Shown here in pieces: positions 10,740-22,700 of a stretch of DNA of 64,000 bases. Source of the stretch: Aurantiochytrium sp. KH105. Its lineage: Eukaryota; Sar; Bigyra; Thraustochytrida; Thraustochytriidae. A program made the position numbers and the translations under genes. How positions within the stretch are numbered: the stretch's first letter is position 1; every line of letters starts with the position of its first letter. The DNA lies in contig BGKB01000074.1 in NCBI GenBank assembly GCA_003116975.1, positions 237,451 to 301,450 of the forward strand, given 5' to 3'. The notes beneath the pieces are model-generated. The model was given only the letters and a program-made list of their open reading frames with translations, searched no databases and was not told the origin of the DNA.

Positions 10740-13700
10740 ATGGAATCTCGAGTCGAAGAGCATGAGCGCTCAAAGTCGCACACGGACAAGATGACCACCT
10801 CAGGTCTCAAAGAGCAGCAGCGCGTCCATGATGGCGACAGCCGAGAAGAGCTCGACGCGAACACCTTTGACAGCTTCGCCATCATGAAAAAGCAGAAAGC
10901 CGCCAAAAAGGTCAAGCTGCCTCCGCACATCAAATACCCGAGGTACATGTCTGCCGAGGAGGAGCGCCAGGCACACTTGTACAAGCCTACGCCTAGCATG
11001 TTAACCCAAGAGCTCAGCACGGCCTCCAGCGACCAAGGTCTCGGTGGAGGACGCAGAAATAGATTTCCAGTACCAGAAATTGTCGAGTTCATCAAAGACC
11101 CGAACGCCGAAGGATGTACGGTGCCCCTCGACGAACCAATCTTTCAGCCTTACCCCCTCCACATGCAGTTTAAGGACTACACCGAGTACGGCGTATACAG
11201 ACAAACACTCTACTTTCGCAACAACGACAGCGTTCCGCGCCGAATGCGCGTCGAGGCACTTGATGGGCCAAACTTTTCTGTGCGTCCCAACCCGCGAGCA
11301 AATGATAGGATTGCACCCGGTATGGAAGTTAGTTTTGAGGTCACCTTCAAACCGCACGGGAAGCGAGACTATAGGGAAAAGCTCGTTTGCGTCACAGAGC
11401 GCGAAAAGTTTCTCGTCGAAATCAGCGCTCTCGGGCCTTGGGCCTGCATGGACTTTCCCGATGAAATCGGATTCGGAACCTGTCCCGTTAACCACGAAAA
11501 CGAGCGCACCTTTTTGGTTCGCAACATTGGCGAGCGAGACACGCGATTCGCGCTGCGAGCCACAGAACCCTTTGACGTGCGTCCGCGCGCAGGTTTTCTC
11601 GCCATGCATGAATCCGTGCAAGTCACAGTTACATTCAACTCGGACTACTGCGCCGAGTTCGATGGCGAGATGGAGGTCGCTTACGAAAATGGCCAAGCAT
11701 CATACGTTCATGTTCACGGATCGACAGAGTCCATCAACGTATCCATTGACAAGCCCGTCGCAGAGGTTGACCCCGCGTACATTTCTCTCATGTCCACGTG
11801 CACAGTGCTCATTAGCAACGACTCAGACATTCCTGTGGACTTTGAGTGGAAGTCTTTCGCCACTGCTCTCGAGGATGGTAACGAAAAAACGCGGCTTCTC
11901 CAGGAACTTGACCGCCTTGAAGCCATCGAGGCCGCCACAGCAAACCCAATTCTTCTCAAGCAAAAGTACAGACATTTGCGACGAGCCGTGGAGGACGACG
12001 CAATGCTTTTTGCCGACGAAAACTTTCGTATTGAGCCCCTCACGGGCCAGGTATGGTCGCACTCCGCAAAGGAAGTCACCATTAGTTTTTCGCCGCTCAT
12101 CGCAGCCGACTATGCCTCCATCGCTTGCTTAGCCGTCACTGGCCGCGAAAATCGCATCCCGCTCAAAATTCTTGGCCAAGGAATTGGCCCAAAAGCTGCC
12201 TTCTCGGCAGCCATTGTCGACTTTGGGACCGTCTTCATTGGATCCGAGCACACGCATTCCATCGAAATTGAAAATCGCGGTGACATCCGCTGCGAGTATC
12301 TACTCGACGCGCCAAGTGAGGATATGGCCAGCGCGCTCACCTTCTCCCCGAACATGGGCACGCTCGAGGTCGGCGAGACCAAAAAGCTGCAAATTGACTT
12401 TTGTTCCGGCAAGCTCGGCGCCTTCTCTGAGATCATCACCTTTTCTATGACCGGAAGCAACGATAAGCTCCGTGTGCGTGTCAAGGGCAATGTCGTGGGA
12501 CCCACATTCGACGTAAACGTTGCCGAGTTCGCTTTTGGCCGCATTGCGTATGGGTTCGCAAACACGCGCGAGTTTGTCATCAGCAACACCTCCGAGATCC
12601 CCATGGAGTTCGCGCTTCGGGTTCCCGGAGACGGCAAGTTCGACGAGCCGGAGTTCGTAGTCACGCCGAGTGCCGGCAAAATTGAAGCTGGACGAGAGCA
12701 GAACGTCACCCTTACCTTCACCTCGCGAACCGTGACACGCTATCAAATGGATCTTGTTATCGATGTGATCAACATTGGTCAAGCGCAACGTACAATCCCG
12801 ATTCAAGCCGAGTGTGCCGTCGCCGCTGTTGGCGTCCACGCAGGGGCTCCTCTTGAAGTGCCTCAGGATGGATTCCAAGCTGTCATTCCTGACGGGGAGG
12901 ATTATGGCGGCTCAGACAGCTCGCGCGAAGGCGATCTTCACCTCGAGTTTGGGCCCTGTTTCCTGCGGTATCCATACACGCGTCAGCTTCTTTTGCGCAA
13001 CACCTCGGACGTCCGCGCTCGCTTCGAGATCGTTCCCCAAGACGAGGCGACGCTTCCGCTTGCAAGCTACGAGCCTAGTGAGATGATTGGTACCATTGAG
13101 CCCATGAGCGAGCATCGTGTCGATGTGACAATGCGCGTCGAAAAGCTCGGTAAATTCTCACTTCCGCTTCTTGTACGCATTCAAGGCAGCGACAAGCCAC
13201 CTCTCATGGTGGATGTTGCGGCGCACGGCTGCGGGCCCCGTATCGTTGTCGAGCCCTCTCTGGAGATCGACTTCGACACCGTCACATGCCTGACGACGGC
13301 GAAACGATCCTTTAGGATGCACAACCGCTCCCTCATTGCGGCTCCGTACGCCAACTTCCTCAAGGATTCCAAATCAAAATTTACCTTGGATTGCGCCGAA
13401 GGCTGTCTCGGCCCTGGCGAGGACATCGAATGCACAGTTTCTGTATGCCCTGATGACGCATCAACGCACCGGGACGAGCTCCACATTGTCGTCACAGAGG
13501 GCGAGTCCATCGTGATGCAGCTCAAGGCCAAGGGCACCGGGACGACAATGTTTTGCAAAGAGCTCAAGGAGCTGCAGGATTGCAATTTTGGGAATGTCTT
13601 TACCAATCGAGTGCACGAAAAGAAGTTCTTGCTCGAGAATCGCGGCCGCCGAGAGCAGACTCTCTCGTGGACAAATCTTGCGCTCGAGGAGAAGATTGAG

Positions 13701-16700
13701 GAGCGAAAGAAACGCATCATGGAACAAGACCGTCTCCTGCGTGACAAGGATCCCGAAGTGCAGAAGCGCGCAGCGCGCATTCGCATTCCAGAGGAACCTC
13801 AGCCAACCTATGTCGTGTACCCCGATTCCGTGGTGCTCAAGCCTCGTATGGGTTGCATGTTTACCGTTCGCGGTGAGTCGGCGGTGGGCGGCCACATTGA
13901 CGAAAACCTCGTGCTCTCGACCAAGGTCGGCAAAGAGAAGAAATCCACCACCGTTTGCCAGGCGGCCGTCTCGGCAAACTTTGTCAATCCGCTTCTTCAT
14001 GCCTCTGTTGACGTCATTGAGTTTTGTTTTACCTTTAACCCCGACGAGAGAATGGCTCCAGGTACGGATATGACGCAGCGGCGCCCGCTCAAGCTCAAAA
14101 ACGTGTCGCAGCTGCCCTTGAACTTTATTCTTCGGACGCACGAGCCCTTTTCTGTCGACACGTGGGAGATCGCGCTCGATCCCGAGCAAGAGACCTCGGT
14201 CAACGTGCTTTTCAATCCACTCCTCAAGAGTGATGACCTCAAAACGCAAACGCTTTATGGAAAGCTCACTGCCACGCACCAGAATCATCCGCAAAAGGAT
14301 GTTTGGGATATCCGCGCGCAAATCAATTTCCCGAACCTTGACTTTGAGTACACGGAGCTCAACTTTGGTTGTCTGCTCAACGATACATCCAAGACGCAGC
14401 GCTTTCGGATCACTAACACCTCGGTGATTGATACCATGTACTCATGGGCTTTTCTCGAAGAAGATGCCGGGCGCACTTCTCGAGCAAGTACTACAGGAAG
14501 CTCGAAGCGTCCGCTCGGTCTGCAAAATGTCGTCGCCTCGAGACCAGAGCCCAACGATGTCTTTGATATTCGACCGATTCGAGGCCTCCTCCGTCCGGGC
14601 GAGTCTCAAGAGGTCGAGATCTCTTACTTTGCGCACGCAAACCAGAGATTCGACGTCACAGCAGTCTGTGAAGTCGAAGGTGGTCCCGAGTACGAGGTGT
14701 CTCTCAAAGGCGAGGCTTCGCAGATCCACTACACCTTGGATCAAGAAGGTCTTGACTTTGGGGATCTCATTCACGATACTACAGAGGAGCAAGCTTTGAT
14801 GCTTGCAAACTCAGGAAAGGTTGCCTTTGATTTCCGGATCGTCTCTCCAGATCCTGATGTCGTCAGCTGCACGCCGAATGAGGGCCGCATCTTTGCCAAG
14901 GATACGCAGAAAATCATTGTCAAATTCTCGCCAAAGGTACCCGAGCTCGTCCTGCAAAATGTCCGCATCGAGATTGCTCACCTTGAACCGCTAGCGTTCC
15001 CTGTCAAGGGTCGCGGCATCTTCGCCTCTGCGACCCTGTCTTTGCCACGCGCCGAGGATCTCGCCCTCGTCGTTCACGAAAATGCTGCAAAGCAGACCGC
15101 GCCGAGTCGAGCCTATGGCTTCTCCTCGCCTTCCGCGGCAGGACTTGGCAGCCCCGATGCAGGGAATGATGGTGATCTCCCGCTCGGTTTGCTCCAGCCC
15201 GAAGTACAAGAATGGCTTGGTCTGCTCGCAGAAGCAGAAGAATTGCTGCAGGCCTCGGGCGCGACCGAAATTGACGCCACGACAGGACTTGTCGAGGGCA
15301 TTGCGACAAAGGCTGGCGCACGTCCCGTCTCGGTAGCTCCTGCTGGGTCCACGAGCCCTTCCAGAGGAACGGGCGCTGGGCGGGACCGTCTTATTGGATC
15401 TGCGCCAGCGCGTTCCTCGACGCAGCCGTTGACCCCGTCGACGAGCTCTTCGTCCGATCGAAACAGCGGCTCGCAGACGACGGGCGGTTCCAAGGGATCG
15501 AAACGGACTAAGGGATCAAAGCGTGCCCCGCGTTTTGACATGGCCAAGGTTCGAGTCGAGGCCGAAGCGAATCGACTGCGCTTTGCTCGTTTTCTGCACC
15601 GCGTCATCGACAACATTGCCATGCCGCACCTCGAACGTGGTCCAGCGGAAAACAAAGTTTTCACTTTAGCAAGATATGTGGTTGAACTTGGCAATGTTGT
15701 GGTTGGGAAATCGCGAAAGAAAGTGTTTCGCATCCTCAACACCTCCCAGATGCCTCTCAGCTTTTCTGTGCCCAAGTCATCCATTTCAGGGTCTTCCTTT
15801 TCGCTTGAGCCCGCTGAGGTGTCCAAGCTCGCGCCGAACGAATCTGTAGAGCTCCAATTGCAATTCTCTGCCAAACGTGATGCCGCACTGGGTCCACTCG
15901 AGTGGAGCATTCCGCTAGACATTGTAAATGGCCCTCCACTCGAAGTCATGGCTCGCGCAAATGTCACCATGCCAGAGGTCAGTATCGCGCCCGGGGATGT
16001 CCTTGACTTTGGCAGTCTCTTGATTGGACAGTGCAAGGTGATGTCCTTCCAGCTGAAGAACACATCTCCCGTTCCAGCCGACTGGGGCATTCACCTGGAC
16101 AAGATGGCCGGCCAGCGCGGCTCCGATAGCCGCGCCATCGCTTGTGTGCCCATGTCCGGAACTTTGCAGCCGAATGAGCGTTGCAACGTTGAGGTCACCT
16201 TCACGCCTCGCGAGCCGCGTTCGTACCAGTCAAAATTGCCCGTCAAGGTCGCAAGTAACCCGCGGACGCAGGCAATTATGTGCAAAGGGTCGGCTACGGC
16301 AATCCAGCTCGATGTCACCTCGGACCTCTTGGAGATGCGTCCTACGCTGCCGAGTGAGGGCGACTTTGCCGTGCGTGAATTCAGCATTCGAAATGCCTCC
16401 GAGTGCGACGTTGAAGTTTACTCGGTAGACTTTGATGAGCAGCACGTTAAGGAGGAGGCCATTTTGGCTGCTGTTCTAGATTCCATGGGATATGCGAACC
16501 AGATGCGCTCGCAGCCACGCAAGGCCGGAGAGCCGCTGCAGCAGAGCATCGTCGAGCAGTATGCAGAGCTGCAAGAGGAAGCCGGTACTGGAGCTGAGGC
16601 TTCGACTCCTGAGCAGAGCGAAGAAGGTGCGGAGATGAACGTTACAGAAGGTGATGGCAAAGACGCCGGGCTGGGCGACCTCGAGGACGTTGCAGAGACA

Positions 16701-19700
16701 CTGCAGAATGCTCAAGTCAACGAGGGCGAGACAGCTGCTACCGGTCCGAGCTACCGTGACCGTGGGCTCGCCATGGACATATTGCTCTTGGCCCCGCCGA
16801 ACGTGCCTTGGAAAGCTGATCTCGCGAGCCTTCTTGGCGAAAAGGCCGGTGGGCGCGTCCCAGTGCTTGGTCTCGATGCAGTTGTCGAGCAAGCTTCGGC
16901 TGCTGGAAAAATTCCGCTCGAAGTTAGCGCCCACTATGGTCTCGAGCACCCCGAGCTTGCCGAGGGCGGCAAACCACCAAAAAAGACACGTCCTATCGAA
17001 ATTGCGGAAGTGAGACTTGCCGTGCGCCACGTCATTGAGTCTCCTGCATGCGCTCATGGTGTTGTTCTCACTGGTCTCGAGAGCAAGTATTTGGTTCAGG
17101 AATCAGAAAATGCCTTCGAAGAGCTTGCGCGAGCTGTCAAGGACGCATTCACCGTGCCTACTGTCCCGACTTCATCTTCCTTGTCACCCGAAGATTGCAC
17201 GGAAGAGTCAAAGGAAAGTGACCATGAACCAAATGACAGCGAGGCGTCCGCATCTACTTTTGTCTCGCCTCAGAACGTGCTTCGCGTGGTAATTTTGGAT
17301 GTTCAAGAGTCCAGTCTTGCATCACATCTCGAGTCCATTGCGGAAGAAGAGCACAAGGAGAGTGACGCAGAAGGTGTTAACGCGTCAGCAGAATTCTTTT
17401 CAAATATTGATGCGCTCAAGACGATCTTTGTAAAGCGTTCATCGGCTGGTATTGACGCCAGAGAGAACGTCGAAGAGTCCAAGGAAGAAGAAAGTGTAGA
17501 AGCAGAGAACCCCGCAGAGAATGCTGCGTCTGGCGCAGAAGATGTCCCCGCGTGGATTGAGGCTTGCTTAATGGGCGAAGACTGTCTCCCCTTTGTATCA
17601 GCTGCGCAGCGAGTTGAAGCCTGGCTTCCAGAGCCTGGTACCCCACGTCCAGCAGATTGGGACGAGAACTGGATTCCGATTCCTGGTGAGCGCGTACTCG
17701 AAATCCTTGAGCGGCCCACGACACGGCCACGGTCCGCGGCCACGAGCGGACCCTTTCGCATCAAGGCCATTTTGAGCAAGGAAAGTCTTGATACAGATGA
17801 CGACGACACCTCTGCAGAGATCTCACCCGATACCGATTCTGCAGAGAAATCTGCAGAATCGGACACCGATGAGACCATGGAAGAACCCAAGGCGTCAGTA
17901 GCAGAAGCACCGATTCGTTTGGTTCCAGGGGCTCCGTATCGCTGGGTAATTCCTGCGGGGAGCACGCTGAAGATGCAAGTCATCCTTAACGCGTGCAAAC
18001 AAGGAACCTTTGAGCAGCAGCTTTCCTTCCAGGCCGTTGGAAGCAACCAACAATACTGGGTCCTGACAAAGGGAGTATGCACGGTGCCATCGATCAGCGC
18101 CGATCCACGAAACGTCTTCATGAATCGAATCAAGGCACGGCCCGAACACCGCCTCGTGTCGAAAAAGTATGTCATGTCCAAGGCACTTTACGAGTTCGGC
18201 CCTCTTCTCGTTGGCAAGAATCCCGAGGAATGCATGCAGCACGAAGATCTTGCGGTGCAAATGCGCAACGCGGAGACCTTTCGTATCTCCAATTCCGGTG
18301 TTCTCCCTGTTGACGAGGTGCGCTTTGTCCTTGTCGCAGGTGATGGTAGCTTCATCGACGCACAAGACTCTGCTGCAACGCCTTTTGTTGTTCAGCCATC
18401 TGAAATCTCTCTGGAGCCAGGCGAGACAAAGGATGTGCGTGTCTGGGCTTTTCCGCAAGAGGAGAACCTCGCAAGCGCCAAGCTCGTGTGCTGCGTCAAG
18501 GACAATCCTGAAGTCTACGAGTTCGCCATGTCCTGTCTCGGAGCAAAGCCTCAGCTCGCCGTGCACGGACCATGGGAAGAGGTCGAAGAGGAAGAAGTCG
18601 CCGATGACATCGCACAGACTGAGGGCGAGGCGAGTCGGGGAGACGAAGCCCAGAAGAGGCAGGCTGCCCTTGAATTTGGTCGCCTCTTGCTGGGCAGACA
18701 GGAAGAGCGCGTTTTCACGGTCTCCAACACGTCGACAATCCCCGTTGCATGGAAACTCGACCTTGAGGCATTCGCAGATCTTCCCGCGTTTGCGGTATTT
18801 CCTGTCGAGGGGACGCTTGCTCCCGGTGAGACAAGCTCCATTTCCGTTCAATTTAATGCCACAGAGGCAGCGGTTCACGATTTGACCCTCGATGTCGTTT
18901 TTACCGATGTAGAGATTGGTGAGCCCGAGACGCGCATCCAAGTCGCGGTCCGCGCAGAGGCTTACACGATTCAGGTCCAGCCAGACTTTCGTCAAGGGGA
19001 CGAAGAAGAGGACGCTGTTCCTGCAGGCATTGACTTTGGCATGCTTCGCGTTTTCGAGGCGGCAGAGCGCAAACTCAAGCTCCGCAACACGGGCAAGTAT
19101 CCCGTAGAGTTTGTCTTTATCATGCGCAAGCGTCTGGTGGCCAGTCTGATCGAGATTACCCCAATGCAACAAGTTCTCGAGGCTGACGAAGAAGCAGAGC
19201 TGACACTCCGCTTTTGCTCCAAGAACGAAGCGCAGCTCCGAAACAACAAGGACATCCGCTGTCTTATCAAGGAACCTGCTACGGGCGAGACTGTGGAATC
19301 CTTTGAGGTTCCAGTGGACGTCTGCAGCGTGTTTTCGAGCTTTCGGGTGCAGCCTTCTAAGGGAATTCATTTTGGTGCCGTCAAGTTCGAGGCGACTCCG
19401 GAGAAGAATTTTGAGATCAGAAACGATGGTCTTTTCCCTTTTACGTATGAGATCATCACCACCTCTGAACTGGCAGATCGTATGCAGGCTCAACACGACA
19501 GGATTGAAGCGGCCCTACGCGAGGCCGAGGAAAACGCCTCACGGCCTCAGGATGAGGAAGTCGACGCAGAAAACGATACACCTGCAGAGACGCCACCCGC
19601 TCCATTGCCAACAGCCGCAGAGCTTGCTGCGGCTCGCGCGAGCGTAGAGCTCGAGGAGCTGCGCGCCCTTGCGACGCCCGCGCAGGTTGCAGGTGCAGAG

Positions 19701-22700
19701 ACTCTTACTGTGGGCCTCTTTGATGTAACGCCTCGAGCGGGAGAGATCGCCCCGGGAAACTCGCAAGAACTTTGTGTCAAATTCAATGCTGATGGAGACG
19801 TACTCGCCCAAGAGGCTCTGCGCATTCTTGTGAGCGGCCGCAATCCGAACGATGGTACCCTAATGCCGAGCGAGGTCTTTGAGCTTGCCGGAGAGAGCCA
19901 CGTGCCTGGAATCAATACAGACAACTACGACTCGATTTTCGAAGAGCAAGGCGTCGTGCGTTCCCTTGATCCGACAATGCACGAGTGCGGAGTGTTCTCC
20001 AAAGAAGAGAACATCTTTACCTTTGGGGCAGTCATTCACACGTCTGTGCCAGCCCAGGGAATCTGCGAACGCTTCAAGATCTCTAATCCGAACAAAATCA
20101 AGGCAATGGTAAGCTTTGAGGTTGAAGCTCGCAACACGGCAAGTGAGGGAATCTTTTCTGTTCATCCCGAGCATCTCGAGCTGCCCTCGCACGAGCATGA
20201 CTTTGTCAGTGTCTACTTTAAGCCATCTGCAATCAACAAGTACGCGGCCAAATTCCGTGCTCTTGTTACCGATGGAGAGCGCAAGCCGGAAACGCATTTG
20301 CTTGAATTTGATCTTCAAGGTGAGGGAACGCTGCCGTGCCTCACGGTCGTTGAGCCTTCGCAGCTCTCGGACGATGCAAAGTTTCAGGTTGATCTGGGCC
20401 GCACGCAGTTGCGCAAGTCAAGAAGCAAGGATATTACTGTTCGTAACGACGGCATTGTGCCCGCCACCGTTCGCTTTGATATGGATCTGCACAAGTCCAT
20501 CTCTTTTCCCTTGCGCAACAGCTCGCTGACGCTGCAGCCTCAGGAGTCGCGCACAACTTCAGTCAAGTTCGAGCCCTCTGAGGAGGGACACGTTTCTGCA
20601 GAGCTTCTCGTCCGCGTTTTGCACAACGAATTCGAACTTTCGCGCTTTGAGCTTTCCGGAGAGGGCTACCAGGAAGATATGACCTTTGAGGAGCTTCCGG
20701 GAGACGCAGATGATAGTCTTGACTTTGGCGACGTGTCGCTCCTTCCGAGGGCGGCGGAAGAGAAGGGGGGCGAGGACGACGGCCAAGTCGACGAAAAGGT
20801 GGGACTGGAGGCCGCCAAGTCGGTGCGATTCTGCATCAAGAGCAATGTCGATTCGGTCATTCGCTTCGAGTGGGACACGGCTGCGGTGCCGCAAGTGACG
20901 TTTTCTCCATCTGCGGGCCATGTGCCACCCTTTGGTCGCCTGTACATTGAGGCTGCGATTGCCGCAAGCGAGCCAGTCAGCTTGACCGATGCGACCGCTT
21001 CACTAAGCATGCAACGTATCGTTTATGGAGAGGACGCCTTTGCAGCAGCTGGCGGCCGGTCGATTAGCTGGAACAGCAATATGACCGTGGCAAAGCCTCG
21101 CAGCGAGGATGAAGAGCAGAATGGCGAAGGAGATGCAGCGCCCGAGAGCGATGCTTTTCAAACCGCACCAGAGCCGGCGTACACCGTTGTTGAGGGCTCT
21201 GAGACCAAGAGTGTTGCGCTCAAATGCCGCGCCGAAGTCGACACGGTTCGCTACGCGCTCAACGAAGGTCAGGAAACGACCATGCATTTTCGCTCGACAA
21301 TGATGTTTCAGAGCCGCGCCTTCAAATTTCCCGTGCACAACCGCGGTAGAATGGCCATGGACATTGCATGGTCTATTGAAGCCGCCAATGAATCATTGAG
21401 AAACTCCCATTGTCCATTCTCCATTGCTCCGGCACAGGCGAGAATTGCTGCCGACAGCGAGCAGATTTTCGTCGTACGCTTTGCTCCGCTCGAAGTAGAG
21501 CCTTTCGAGTACACGGCCAAGGCTCAAATCCAGAATCTTTGCGCAGACCAGGACGAGCTGGTTCTGACGCTCTCTGGCATGGCGTCGAGACCCGTCTGCC
21601 ACTTCGAACTGGAGTCTTCGACCTATCTGGAAAGACGCAAGGCTCCCTTGCCCGGGCTTGGTCCTGATGTATCTGTCAAGGTTCTTGAGTTCCAATCGTT
21701 GGGTCTGCGCATCAAGAACACGAAACGGTTTCACGTGGTCAATCCGACGAGTATGGCGTATGAGTTTGAGCTGGTCCCGATCGGGGAAGAAACAAACGCC
21801 TGCTTCAAGTGTGCAACCTCCAAGGGTCTGATCATGCCTGGAAAACGCTGCGAGCTCTCGTTCTCGTTCACGCCAACCACGGTCGACCTTCAAGAGAGCC
21901 TGTGGGAGTTCCGTATCGCCGAGCAGGGCGTCTCGCAGACTATGCTGCTCGTGGGTACTGTCTCTGAGCCTCGCGTCGAGCTCAGTCGCAAGCACGTTAA
22001 CTTTAACAGCATTCTCGTGGGCGGCCACTCTGAGGAGACCATTCTTTTGGAGAACCACGAGGACGTACCTTTTGCGTTTGACTTCGACTCCGCTTCGTTC
22101 AGGGATCAGGAGAACGATATTATGCAGCAGCTCGGAGGAACGGATGAGAACACGGGCGGGGCAGTTCGACGTGCACGAAGTGTCTTACGCGTGGAACCCA
22201 TGTCCGGGACTGTGGGCCCAAAGAGCTCGCTTTCGCTCACAGTTCGCTTCGCGCCGCAGGGAGAAAAGAAGCACAACTTTAATTTGGTGTGTCACGTGCA
22301 TCGCAAGCCAGACAAGCTCTCGCTTAACGTCAAAGGTGAGGGCAGTGCCATTCACGACCTTTTGGTCATGGATGCCACGGGATCTGCGCACGGCGCGGGG
22401 GCAGAACAAGACGTCTCTGCTCGAAGCAGCAGTGGCGCGGAGATCGAGTTGCAGCACGGCGAACGCAACCTCAATGAACTCAACTTTGGCTTGGTCCACG
22501 TGAACGACAATGCAAAGCGAGTGGTCACCATTCGCAACCGCGGAAAGTTCAGTTTTGACTATTTGTGGACTCCTCCCGTCGAGCTTCGAGACTATGACGA
22601 GTCCGGATTGCTGACGCTTTCACCACTTCGTGGAACGGTACGAGCCGGGGAGACTGCAAAGTGCACATTTATGTTCAACCCGACAAGAGAGGTCGCTCTC